Source: Amphiduros pacificus
Taxonomy: Eukaryota; Annelida; Polychaeta; Phyllodocida; Hesionidae
Direction of reading: 5' to 3'
Length of the DNA: 64,000 bases
NCBI GenBank assembly: GCA_949316495.1
Contig: OX439007.1
Location: 14,233,479-14,297,478 of the forward strand
Shown: in pieces, positions 11,561-21,516 of the stretch
How the letters are laid out: each line of letters starts with the position of its first letter
Position numbering within the stretch: position 1 is the stretch's first letter
Program-made: the position numbers and the translations under genes
The notes under the pieces: model-generated
Told to the model about the DNA's origin: nothing
Seen by the model: only the letters and a program-made list of their open reading frames with translations
Databases searched by the model: none

Positions 11561-13100
11561 CAAACAGAAAAAAATCAAAATCTTCAAATAATTGCACAGT
11601 GAATATTTACAAATTATATTTTACATTCAAATAAAGACATTTGACTATTCAGAGGGCAATATCTGATGTATATTCCCTATAATGTCGCATATAAAGCTGA
11701 TATTTCAGTTTGATAGCGTGATCAGACATCAACTTTAACATCTCTCAGACTCATATCACAATAAATCTGTTCTGTAGGAATGAAATATGAACAGCCATGT
11801 TTTATCAAAATTTCAAAAGATTTCATTGTATCATAGCATAAGTTGGTGTGCAACTACTGAATGGCATCTATGACCTGTCTTAGAGAAATAACTCAAAATC
11901 CTCAAATAACTGTACAATGAATTTTTAGTATTAACACTGCACATCAAACAACAGACATGTAACTATTTAGAGGTAAAGATCCTGTCTCATAATGTGTCAT
12001 ATAGAGCTGATATTCCAGTTTGATAGTATGACCAGGCATCCATTTTCACATATCAAAGACTCATATCATGATAAGACTGTCTTGAAGGCAATGCATTTTG
12101 ACGATTTCATCATCAGACATGTGGACATAATTAAATCTAAACAATTTTAGCCATATTTTATCAAGACTTTAAAAATGATTATTGTGTCAGACCATAAAAT
12201 TGTTTGCGGCCACTGAGAATGACATCAGGTATCAATTTTTAGATCTTACAGATTCAAATCACAATAAGACAGTTTTGCAGGCAGTGATATTATTCTCAGG
12301 TATGTAGACAAAAGAAATAATAACAGTTTCAGCTATGTTCTATCAAAATTTAAAAAAAATGCATTGTATCACAGCTTAAATGGTGTGTGACTACTGAAAA
12401 TGACATCTATGAGCTCTGTCTTAATAGAGAAATAATTCAAAATCCTCAGATAACTGTGCAAATGAGTATATAGTATTAACATTGCACATCAAAATATAAT
12501 CATTTGAATATTTAGAGGTCAATATCTTATCCATATTCCTCATAATGTCTCATATAACTGATATTTCAGTTTGAAAGTATGACCAGGCACCAATTTTAAC
12601 ATCTTTCAGACTCATATCACAATAAAACTGTCCTGTAGGCAATGTATATTGGTGATTTTATCCTCTGGTATGTAGACACAATGGAATATGAACAATTTCA
12701 GCCTTATATTATCAAAATTTCAAAAATATTCATTGCTTCACAGCTTAAAATGATGTGCGACTACTGAAAATGACATCTATGAGCTCTGTCTTAATAAAGA
12801 AATAATTCAAAATCCTCAAATAACTGTGCAATGAATATTTAGTATTAACACTGCACATTAAACTACAGACATGTAACTATTTAGAGGTAAAGATCCTGTC
12901 TATATAACTCATAATATGCTATATAGTGCTGATATTTCAATGTGATTATGTGACCAGGCGACAATATCTCTCATATTCATTTCATGATAAAATGTTTTAC
13001 AGTAATGTATAAAGTGATTTCACAATCAGACATGAAGACATAATGAAATGTTAACTGTTTCAGACATCTTTTAACAAAATTGGTAGACAAAATGATCACA
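11560..13100. repeat. Diverged long-period satellite, about 320-370 bp units
   Basis: The landmark TCAAAATCCTCAAATAACTG and its variants occur at about 11573, 11891, 12434 and 12806. A second landmark (TCATATCACAATAA-ACTGT-CTGTAGGCAATG) recurs between them. The 543-bp gap holds an extra partial unit (landmark at about 12061 and 12253). The units are clearly diverged, so the array is old. No open frame is shared between units. Confidence 0.8.
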
Positions 13101-13499
13101 TGAATGCAGAAATTAAATTTATTGAATTGTAAAAATCTGCAAAAAGTCCTTAATATGGTGTGTGATGATGAAATATGTGCTGCCCAACTCCACTTGGGAA
13201 ATGGGCCAGGTTCAAAACTGCCACCTGTGATATCTAAATTTACCAGCGGCCTGCCTGAATGCCACTTCTGCCCCCCTCCCATATCCTCTTTGACCACCCA
13301 TATCCTCTTTGACTGACCCATCTGGTCAATGTACTATATCCACAACCTGCAACCCATCACGGCATCAAGATGTGACTTAATTGTTTCCACAGTGTAGCCT
13401 TCAAACCATAATCACTTGATACATAGACTTATCCTGTTATCTGCGGGACAATTTTACATGCTTCCTTTATTCATTTAACATCTGTGCAAAGGCCCATCC

Positions 13500-14310
13500 C
13501 TAATTAATGTTCTGTCAAAGTCTTTGCACTGTGACCCTCTCCTTCACTACTGGCCTGTTTATTTCTCACAACTATATGATCCACTCCCTCATCACTGGAC
13601 TGTCCACCCCTCACCAGTATGTGATCCTCTCCTTCATATCTGGCCTGTTCACCCCTCACCTCTCCCTCACCAATGGACTTTCTTTCCCTCAGCACTATGC
13701 GACCCTCACCCTCACTAGAATGTCCATCCCTCACCACTATTTGACCCTCTCCCTCACCACAATGCAACCCTCTACCACATCACTAGAATGTCCCCCCTTC
13801 ACCACTCTGACCCTCTCCCTCATCGTTGAACTGCCCATCCCTCACCATTTTATGACCCTCTCTCTTATTGCTGGACTGTCCCTCCCTCCCCACTATGTGA
13901 CCCTCTCCATTATTATTGAACAGTCCCTCCTTCACCATTCTGTGACCCTCTCCCTAAACACTAAACTGTCCATCCCTGAACACAATGTCAATCTCTCCCT
14001 TATCACTGGACTTTCACTCCCTCACCACAATGTGAACTCTCCCTTATTACTAGACTGTCACTCACTACTATGGGACCCTCTCCCTTATTACTGGACTGTC
14101 CCTCCCTCACTGCTCTGTGACCCTCTCCCTTATTATTGGACTGTCCCTCCCTCACCACAATGTGACCCTCTCCCTTATTACTGGACTATCCATCCCACAC
14201 TACTATGTGACCCCTCCCACATATCATCGATCTGTCCATTACTCAACACAATGTGACCCTTTCTTTTATAACTGGACTGTCCCTCCCTTGAGTCAAATAC
14301 AGGTTCTATA
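13500..14310. repeat. Minisatellite, 45-bp unit, about eighteen copies
   Basis: The unit is close to CCCTCACCACTATGTGAC plus CCTCTCCCTTATTACTGGACTGTC. Because 45 is a multiple of three, plus-strand frames stay open, the longest being 13507-14256 with a 15-residue periodicity. A minus-strand frame with a GEG/HSSEGEG periodicity arises the same way. Coding use is unlikely; the array lies 80 bp from the Penelope-like element. Confidence 0.9.
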
Positions 14311-14393
14311 TCATTGATTAGATATGCAGGATCTTATGAAATATGTTAATTTTCAGAAAGAATATAAATATTTCACTATAAATGATTCATGAT

Positions 14394-14407
14394 CTATTTA
14401 AAATTTT
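14394..14407. repeat. Target-site duplication, left copy (Penelope-like element)
   Basis: CTATTTAAAATTTT here matches CTATTTAGAATTTT at 21068-21081 with one mismatch. The two copies bracket the element exactly at the ends of its direct repeats. Confidence 0.85.
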
Positions 14408-14454
14408 AAATGTAAGTAGGCGATGCTGCATAAGACGATCTTGAACAACGATCG

Positions 14455-14518
14455 CAGTCCCAACCAATACCAACACTGGTTTCAATCTCTTTGGATCTCG
14501 TCAGTTGGATGGGGACTG
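14455..14518 (-). ncRNA. Hammerhead ribozyme, type I, 3' pLTR
   Basis: Read on the minus strand, stem I is CAGTCCC-CAT-CCAA pairing with TTGG-TT-GGGACTG. The core is CTGACGA. Stem II is GATC with loop CAAAGA and GATT (closing G-U wobble). GAA follows, then stem III ACCA with loop GTGT and TGGT, and the cleavage triplet GTA. All invariant core bases (CUGANGA, GAAA, NUH) are present. Predicted cleavage lies between the bases complementary to 14468 and 14467. Hammerheads are known from PLE pLTRs, where they probably process element transcripts. The weak stem II closing pair and the GUA triplet may lower activity. Confidence 0.88.
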
Positions 14519-14554
14519 ACTGCGTTATCCTAATTCATGCTTATATAGGAAAGC

Positions 14555-14660
14555 GTGGAGGTGCTAGCACCTCTGGAGGTGCCTGGCACCTCCTCTAGGG
14601 CGCCTCCAGTCTGGAGGTGCTATTGTTTTTTTCTAGCTCCTGGTGGAGGTGCTATATGAA
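14555..14660. repeat. GGAGGTGC hairpin cluster in pLTR
   Basis: Within about 100 bp, GGAGGTGC occurs several times, along with its complement GCACCTCC, which gives nested potential hairpins. The other pLTR has the same cluster at about 20343-20440, minus a few bases (AGGGCGCCTCCAGTC here, AGGGCTGTC there). In element polarity it lies just upstream of the hammerhead. Confidence 0.75.
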
Positions 14661-15276
14661 AAAACCATTTTATCGTGGTTTGGAGTGCGTTTTTTGCGAC
14701 CAAAATAATTGTAACGTATGAAACGTTGTATTTTTAACGTTTTCCGAGGCATTTGGGACTTTTTTCGAAGCAAATTTTGCTTTTACAGTGGGTTTGATTG
14801 GTTGATTTAATGTTTTTAAATTATGGACCCTCTCCCTTGAAGCCACCAGACTATTTTGTTTTTTTCGCGCTGCCTACGACTCCGGTGCGGAGTCCGAATG
14901 TCCATTTCTAAGCTGGATATATTGAACCCCATGTTTTCTATTGTTTTCTATGAGGATTTTTCAATATTTTTAGGAAATTATTATACCATTATTTTTGTTG
15001 GGTTATTGGCCATTTTTTAACCAATTTTTTGTGGGCATAGGTGTGTATTTGCCTCTGATTTTTGCCCCCTTGGGGGATATAAGACTCTGTCAAGAAGAAA
15101 GATTTTTTTGGAAATATTTATTTATTTCGTGTCATCTTTTCTTCGGTGTTTCCTTGTTGTTGTCTAGGTACAATATTTAGTTCTAAGACATATTGGGTTT
15201 TGCAGTTCATAGAAACAGTTTATTCATTTAGAGTATTCAGGAGGTCCTCCATGATTTTGCTCCATTCTGCGGGGGG

Positions 15277-16260
15277 TTGCTTGTGTCCAAGTATTGGGCC
15301 TCCAGGATATCATCAAGGGTATCCGAATCCTGGGGGTGACTGGGAGTTTGGTCTGGGATAGGTTGATCCTGTGGGGGGAGAACATTGTTGGTTTCCCTAT
15401 CTTCGACCTTCCATCTGTCCTGTTCTTCTGTTGTTGGTTCTAACAATTGGAAGTTTCAATCTTAGCGACATGGGTTTCATGTTGTGGGTTTTTGGTTCCT
15501 ATACTGTGAACCTGTAACCCTGTGGTTTAGATTGTTCAGGTTGTGTATATATGTCTTATTTAGTTTTGAATTTTTTGCAGTCACTTTTCTAGACTGTTTT
15601 ATGTAAAACTCTTATGTGGTAGTCAATGACATACTTGCGTTTTTTATTCCATTGGAGCAGACTGTGCTCCTTCATTGGTGTCTCTTCAGGTTATCCCGTC
15701 TGGAATAACACATGTTACATCGATCACATCTGTATGTCACGGGTTGTGACGTATGGGCGGTCTTTCTGTGGCGTAAAAGCGCCCGTCTTGTGGTGTATAT
15801 TTGGCCACAGAAGTCGCAAAAGGGGTAAACCTGTTGGTTGGGCGCCATCGTGTTTGGTTTGGATGTTGTGCGAGACCATTGTGTATTGTCATTGTTGTTA
15901 CGGGTAACGGGGCATTGTTGCTACGCGCCGTCGCTCGGGCCGTGTGTGTTTTAGGCTCCAGAGTCCATCGCGGGATGCGAAAAATCGAATTTGGCCGGCT
16001 TGATTCAGGGTTTCTTGCTTGATTCCTGTTAAAGCCTAGTTGGAATACTCCATAGCGCCGAAAATTCGTTTTTTTGTCAAATTAATGTATTATTGTTATA
16101 CAGTGTTATGACTGATTTTCTGGTGTTTTTGAACCTATTTAAAATAAATGGTATGGTTCAGTGTTTGATCGTGTACTATTTGCCGTTTAAGACAGACGTT
16201 GGACTAGATTGAAATCTATTTTTCAATAGTTCGTCTGCGTAGGGTAGGAAAATAATCCCT
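15277..16260 (-). other. PLE 3' untranslated region
   Basis: Lies between the ORF2 stop and the 3' pLTR in element polarity. It is T- and G-rich on the plus strand. A minus-strand frame at 15237-15446 (69 codons, acidic, Pro/Gln-rich) spans the pLTR border and has no recognisable domain. No other feature is visible. Confidence 0.5.
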
Positions 16261-19200
16261 TTATCTGCCTTTTTCGTTCAAACCATTTGGTTTAAATGTT
16301 CTCAGCTTGTCTATCCATTCCAGTTCTCTAGCAACTCTGGTTTGGTCGTGAGGGATTGGTTTTTTGTATAGTATGTAGACCACTTGATATTCCATGTCAT
16401 CTATACTATGACCTGGTTGGTTGAAGTGATGGCCTGTTGCTTGGTCATGTTCTTTTCTTCTGACATATCACAAGTGTTCGTTAATTCTCTCTTTGAATGT
16501 TCTGTAAGTCTCACCTACATATTGTTTCCTGCATTTTTTGCAGGTAATGAGATAAACTAGGTTTCTTGTGTTACATGTGTATTTTTCTGGACCTTTGTAC
16601 TCTCTTCCAGTTTCTGAGCTTTTCACAGTTTTGTGGAGTTTCCATTTGAGGCAGAATTGGCACCTTCATGGTCTTTTGCAGGGTGGTGCAGATCGGTTTG
16701 TATTGTTTGTTATTGTTGTTTGGTTACAAGATGCTCTGATGAGTTTATCTGAGATGTTCTTTGGGCGTCTGAATGCTACCAGTGGTTTTTCTGGGAATGC
16801 ATCCTTTTGTGGTGACAGTTTTAGTAGGGGCCAATATCTCCCTAGGATTTGCTGGAAGTTTGGGTTGGCCTCATTGTAGGTGGTAACTAATGGTACCTTT
16901 GATTGCTCATTCTTTTTAGTTTCTTTTGGTGTGAGCAAATCCTCTCGTTTCTTCTCTCTGGCCTTTACTCTGGCGGCCTCAAGGGTATCAGTGGGGTACC
17001 CTCTTCGTTTGTAGTCTTCCACTCTTAGTTTTGAATGGGTGTCATAGTCCTCTATATTTTTGCAATTTCTTCTAATTCTTAGGAATTCCCCATAGGGGCC
17101 ACCTGTTTTGCAGTGTTTTGGGTGGGAAGAAGTGTAGTGAAGGTAATTGTGTGTATCAGTATCTTTGGTGTATAGATCTGTATAGATGGTACCGTTGGTA
17201 CTATCAACCTTTACCAATGTGTCCAAAAATTCTACCTCGTTTTTAGAATGTTTTGAGGTGAACTTTATTTTGGAATGGTAGGTATTACAATAATCAATGA
17301 AGGCAAGGAGTTTTTCTTCTCCCTGGTCGAATACCATGAAGATGTCATCTACGTATCTCAGGTAGAGAGCTGGTTTGGATGGGGCATTCTTTAGGAGTTT
17401 GTCCTCTAGATGTGCCATAAGAGGTTGGCATATGAGGGGGCTACTCTGGTACCCATTGCTGTACCTCCTATTTGGAGGAAATGTTCACCATTGAAGGTGA
17501 AGTTGTTCATTTTCAGTACTGCCTCTAACAGGGTCATTAGGCTTTTTATTGTGGCCTTTCCTTTGTAGTTTCTCACCAGACATCTATATACTGCATTTAG
17601 GCCTTCACTGTGAGGAATGTTTGTATATAGGCTAGTCACGTCCATTGTGGCTACAATGATTTCATTGTTACTGTGGAAGGAGGAAATCTTCCTAATGAAA
17701 TCTGTGGTATCCCTTACGTAGGAAGGGGTTTCTTTTACAAAGGGTTTGATATGCTCGTCAACAAATGCAGAAATTTGTTCTGTGGGTGACCCATTACCAC
17801 TGATGATGGGTCTCCCTACAACCTGTTTCTTGTGTATTTTGGGTAGGAAATAATAATTGGCTGTTCTTGCCTCATGTGGACACAATGACATGTATACGTC
17901 ATTGTCGATTTCGTCCTTATCATACATTTCATTCAGTATGTTCCTTACACTAGTTTTATGTTGTTCTGTTAGGTCATTGGGGGTCTTGACGTAAAAGTTT
18001 ACGTCATTCAGTTGTCTTTCTGCTTCTTTTATATAATCTTCTGTGTCCATGATCACTATGGCTGAGCCCTTGTCGGCCTTTTTTATAGTGATGGAGGTGT
18101 TTTTACTCAGGGTTTCTAAGGCGGATTTTTCCTCTTTTGTGAGGTTTTGGGTGCGGGGTGCCCTGGGGACAAATTTTTGTATGTCCTTTTGCACACATTT
18201 GAAGAAGGTTTCAAGCACAGGATCTCTAGATGTGGTATTAGGTTCCCACGTGCTTTTCGGTTTGAATTTTGCCTGTGGATCTGAGGCGGTCGGGGCAGTT
18301 TGTGAGGAGGATAGGTGGTTGGTAGGGGCAAAATGGGTTGTTATGCTAGGTTGATTTTGATTTGGTATATTCTGATTATCCAGAGTGTCTGGGGTTGAAT
18401 CATGCCAAAATGATTTGAGTCTCATTCTTCTGTAAAAGGATCTCAAGTCTGATTGTATTTCATGTATTTTGGGTTCACCCGGTGTGGGGCAGAACTTGAG
18501 GCCTTTTAGGAGGATAGCTCTTTCATTATGTGTCAAGTCATGGCTTGATAGGTTAATGACTGAACGTTCTTCCTTGTTGTCAAGGTTAATAGTAACTGAT
18601 TTGATAAAGAACGAGATCGTTATTTTTTGGTTTGTAACAGTTTTATTTCTGGTTTGATTCATTACAGGTAAGTTGTCATTGAAGTTTTCTTCATTTTCTA
18701 GATCTAAGTTGAGGTCTACATGGTCATTGTTTGCGTTATTATTGATGTTATGACACTCAACCTTATTGGTTGGGAGATTCATGTTGAGCATTGTCTCTTT
18801 GTCTTGAGTAGCTCTAATTTTCGAAGCCTGGCGGTTTGTTTTATGTGAATAAATTAATGATATCGCCGATTGTTGGCTTCTTTGTATTGTTCTTGTGAGG
18901 TTTCCCTTTTGTGTTAGGGATTCTCCTTCTTGCTTCTTTGGTGATTCGGCCTTTAAGCTTGGCTTCCTTGTTGGGTAGCATTGAACGGTTCTTCTTGCTT
19001 TTGGGTACGCCGAGGGTTTCCTCTTCAGACCTCTCGAGGTCAAAGGCGAATTTTTTGCGCTGCTTGCTGCTCTCTTCGATGCGTACACGGTTGGCCACTG
19101 TGTTTGCGGCCGCCTGTGCTTCTGTGAAGCTATCTGCGTCCACCTTCGATTTGAGTTCTTGCCAAGCTGTGTCAGCGATATGCTTGTTTGTGGTGAGCAT

Positions 19201-19529
19201 AAAGGATGCATGTTTTGTTTCCATTGCAAGAAGTTCTGCCTCGTATTTATGGATGGTTTCTCGCCATTTTGACGAGAAGTTAGAGTCATTGGCTCCATTT
19301 GGAGGGCTAATTCTGATCTGTAATGGAAAGCATATATAGTCATTGTTTTGAATGTTATTGACTTTGACGTCTTTGTTTCGTTTGTGAATTCTACGAATTT
19401 CGTGAATATTGTGGTAGGAAAACGAATAAGTTCCGGCGGTTTGACCGGCGGCTTGTTCGGTGTTGTGTGCCCGATGCGGGATTTCCGATCGGGTTTCAAA
19501 ATTACGATGGTTCCCGGCATATTAATCAC
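16261..19529 (-). pseudogene. PLE ORF2: reverse transcriptase with C-terminal GIY-YIG endonuclease
   Basis: The longest open frame (19529-17406) contains KADKGSAIVIMD, LPKIHK, GRPIISGNGSPTEQ, TMDVTSLYTNIPH (catalytic D) and GTAMGTRVAPSYANL. The next frame (17418-16666) carries YLRYVDDIFMVF (catalytic YVDD), a FLDTLV box and GPYGEFLRIRRNC. Past a TGA at about 16668 come a Cys-rich linker (CQFCLKWKLHK) and GIY-YIG motifs (NLVYLITCKKC, QYVGET, an R-containing helix, and an E in RELEW), with a second TGA in NEHL*YVRR. The stop is at 16261-16263. The stretch 19224-18841 reads better in another frame (helical, KWRETIHKYEAELLAMET), so residues of roughly 80-235 in the long frame are probably out of frame. 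Both stops are TGA where CGA would be expected, consistent with CpG decay. Confidence 0.9.
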
Positions 19530-19550
19530 GTGCGGCCTAGTTTCCCTGTG

Positions 19551-20174
19551 TTAGGAGTGCTCGTGCATTGTTTGATTGTTAACGGTGCATTGTTCCGTTG
19601 CAGGGTTACGTACACACTGTTTTGGTGAACCTGAGCATTGTTTATCACTCTTTAATTGTTCTTTGTTATATACTGATGTAGTTATAGTATTATGTCTGCT
19701 GTATTGCTTTACATAGACTTTAATTGCAGAAGATTTATAAGGATTTACCTTGAGTCGGCGGGGGATAACATGTCCCTCCATTGCGGCGTATTTCTGTAGT
19801 GACGCATGTATTGCATGATAGCGTGCGTGTCGCGCTAATGCGTTGCGTGCCCTCTTGTAGATGTTTTCATGCTCCGTGGGAATATTGGGCCTCCCTTTCT
19901 TAGCTGGTGGGGCGTTGCTATCATTACGCTTGCGTTTGGCGTTTGATTGCAGCCCGGAGGTCCCTTCTCCCAGGGGGTTTTCTTTATTTTTGAGAAATGC
20001 CTGAAAGGCGGCCCATTTTGCGGGCTCTACTTCTACAGACCCAACATCTTTGGCGATGACTGTGACCAGAGACTGCATTGAGGCAGACTCTACGACGCTT
20101 GTCTGGCTGGTGGAAAGCTTGGCTATCTCGTCGGTGAGATTGCTACTTGAAGAGGTGTGAGACGGCTCCATCAT
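19551..20174 (-). CDS. PLE ORF1, basic protein of unknown function
   Basis: An open frame begins just inside the 5' pLTR border in element polarity. I favour the MMEPSHTSS start at about 20174 over the upstream ATG at 20249, whose leader would be pLTR-encoded. The protein is about 207 residues: a Ser/Thr-rich N-terminus, a bipartite nuclear-localisation-like cluster (AKRKRNDSNAPPAKKGRP) near residue 85, a basic helical middle (KRARNALARHARYHAIHASL) and a Cys-containing, Asn/Gln-rich C-terminus. It ends 22 bp before the ORF2 frame opens. No known fold was recognised. Position and charge suggest nucleic-acid binding; this is inference. Confidence 0.7.
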   Translation of the reverse strand: MMEPSHTSSSSNLTDEIAKLSTSQTSVVESASMQSLVTVIAKDVGSVEVEPAKWAAFQAFLKNKENPLGEGTSGLQSNAKRKRNDSNAPPAKKGRPNIPTEHENIYKRARNALARHARYHAIHASLQKYAAMEGHVIPRRLKVNPYKSSAIKVYVKQYSRHNTITTSVYNKEQLKSDKQCSGSPKQCVRNPATEQCTVNNQTMHEHS

Positions 20175-20193
20175 CTTATGTAGGAATAATAAC

Positions 20194-21067
20194 AAATGTA
20201 AGTAGGCGATGCTGCATAAGACGATCTTGAACAACGATCGCAGTCCCAACCAATACCAACACTGGTTTCAATCTCTTTGGATCTCGTCAGTTGGATGGGG
20301 ACTGACTGCGTTATCCTTATTCATGCTTATATAGGAAAGCGTGGAGGTGCTAGCACCTCTGGAGGTGCCTGGCACCTCCTCTAGGGCTGTCTGGAGGTGC
20401 TATTGTTTTTTTCTAGCTCCTGGTGGAGGTGCTATATGAAAAAACCATTTTATCGTGGTTTGGAGTGCGTTTTTTGCGACCAAAATAATTGTAACGTATG
20501 AAACGTTGTATTTTTAACGTTTTCCGAGGCATTTGGGACTTTTTTCGAAGCAAATTTTGCTTTTACAGTGGGTTTGATTGGTTGATTTAATGTTTTTAAA
20601 TTACGGACCCTCTCCCTTGAAGCCACCAGACTATTTTGTTTTTTTCGCGCTGCCTACGACTCCGGTGCGGAGTCGGAATGTCCATTTCTAAGCTGGATAT
20701 ATTGAACCCCATGTTTTCTATTGTTTTCTATGAGGATTTTTCAATATTTTTAGGAAATTATTATACCATTATTTTTGTTGGGTTATTGGCCATTTTTTAA
20801 CCAATTTTTTGTGGGCATAGGTGTGTATTTGCCTCTGATTTTTGCCCCCTTGGGGGATATAAGACTCTGTCAAGAAGAAAGATTTTTTTGGAAATATTTA
20901 TTTATTTCGTGTCATCTTTTCTTCGGTGTTTCCTTGTTGTTGTCAAGGTACAATATTTCGTTTTAAGACATATAGGGTTTTGCAGTTCATAGAAACAGTT
21001 TATTCATTTAGAGTATTCAGGAGGTCCTCCATGATTTTGCTCCAATTTTGCTCCATTCTGCGGGGGG
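20194..21067 (-). repeat. pLTR, 5' copy in element polarity
   Basis: This 874-bp block is the partner of 14408-15276. It has an extra short duplication (ATTTTGCTCCAATTTTGCTCC) near its right end and a small deletion in the hairpin cluster. Presumably it holds the promoter for the minus-strand transcript. No TATA box was assigned. Confidence 0.93.
20241..20304 (-). ncRNA. Hammerhead ribozyme, type I, 5' pLTR
   Basis: Identical in all paired and core positions to the copy at 14455-14518, at the constant offset of 5786 bp. Predicted cleavage lies between the bases complementary to 20254 and 20253. It lies about 70 bp upstream of the favoured ORF1 start in element polarity, so cleavage here would define a 5' end just ahead of ORF1. 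Confidence 0.88.
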
Positions 21068-21081
21068 CTATTTAGAATTTT
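21068..21081. repeat. Target-site duplication, right copy (Penelope-like element)
   Basis: CTATTTAGAATTTT; see the left copy at 14394-14407 (one mismatch). Confidence 0.85.
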
Positions 21082-21185
21082 ATTTGTTAAAAATACTGTT
21101 ATTTTAGCCAAAGATCATTTAAATATCATTATTTGCACCACATAAACAGTATTCACATTGGTACAGTGCATTATCTAAGAATGAA

Positions 21186-21504
21186 TTTGTTTTTTTGTTT
21201 GTTTGGGGTTTGACATCACTTTCAACATTATTTCAGTCATTTCGTGATGAGACCTACTTGTAGCAGATAGTGCTGCCTCACTGAATTGTCATGTCGCAGG
21301 TCCTTGACATGACAACCCGCCCGGTCAAAGATTTACAAGGACAACAGGTTAACCCTTTAGGCACAGGCCTCAGCTCATATGGGAAATTGTATCATGAGTT
21401 CAATCCCGGCACTGCCGGGGTTCGAACCCACGACCTTTGGATCACAACAGAGGAACTGGTGCTAATAAACTGGCACTCTAACCAACTGCGCCACAGCCCG
21501 TGGC
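21186..21504 (-). mobile_element. tRNA-derived SINE (family 1), full length
   Basis: In minus polarity it starts with a tRNA-like head (CCACGGGC, A box around GCGCAGTTGGTTAGAG, B box GGTTCGAACCC). A conserved body follows (TGTCATGTCAAGGACC, then GCAGCAC-ATCTGCTACAAGTAGG, then TCATCACGAAATGACTGAAA), and it ends in a CAAA-type tail. It is bounded by a perfect 12-bp target-site duplication TCTAAGAATGAA at 21174-21185 and 21505-21516. The tRNA-like part is long enough for a Ser/Leu-type variable arm. Its intact ends make it a useful family reference. Confidence 0.9.
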
Positions 21505-21516
21505 TCTAAGAATGAA

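Larger units (their letters stand above)
14408..15276 (-). repeat. pLTR, 3' copy in element polarity
   Basis: This 869-bp block matches 20194-21067 at a constant offset of 5786 bp over its left half. It contains the hammerhead motif near the left end, a cluster of GGAGGTGC/GCACCTCC repeats (about 14555-14655) and a T-rich right half. The short plus-strand frame at 14995-15180 is repeated in the other pLTR and is not considered a gene. Confidence 0.93.
14408..21067 (-). mobile_element. Penelope-like element (PLE), full length with pLTRs
   Basis: This 6.66-kb minus-strand element is flanked by a 14-bp target-site duplication. It has two direct repeats of about 870 bp (pLTRs), each with a hammerhead ribozyme, an ORF1 and an ORF2 with PLE-type RT and a C-terminal GIY-YIG endonuclease. 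PLEs form their own retroelement class, related to telomerase, and often carry pseudo-LTRs. The two pLTRs are close to identical apart from small indels (near 14597 and near 21044) and scattered substitutions. ORF2 has stops and frame changes, so this copy is dead but young. Confidence 0.93.

Noticed and set aside
13507-14317. 249-codon repetitive plus-strand frame
   Set aside because: The 45-bp array keeps frames open. No start context, flanking gene structure or known repeat protein supports coding.
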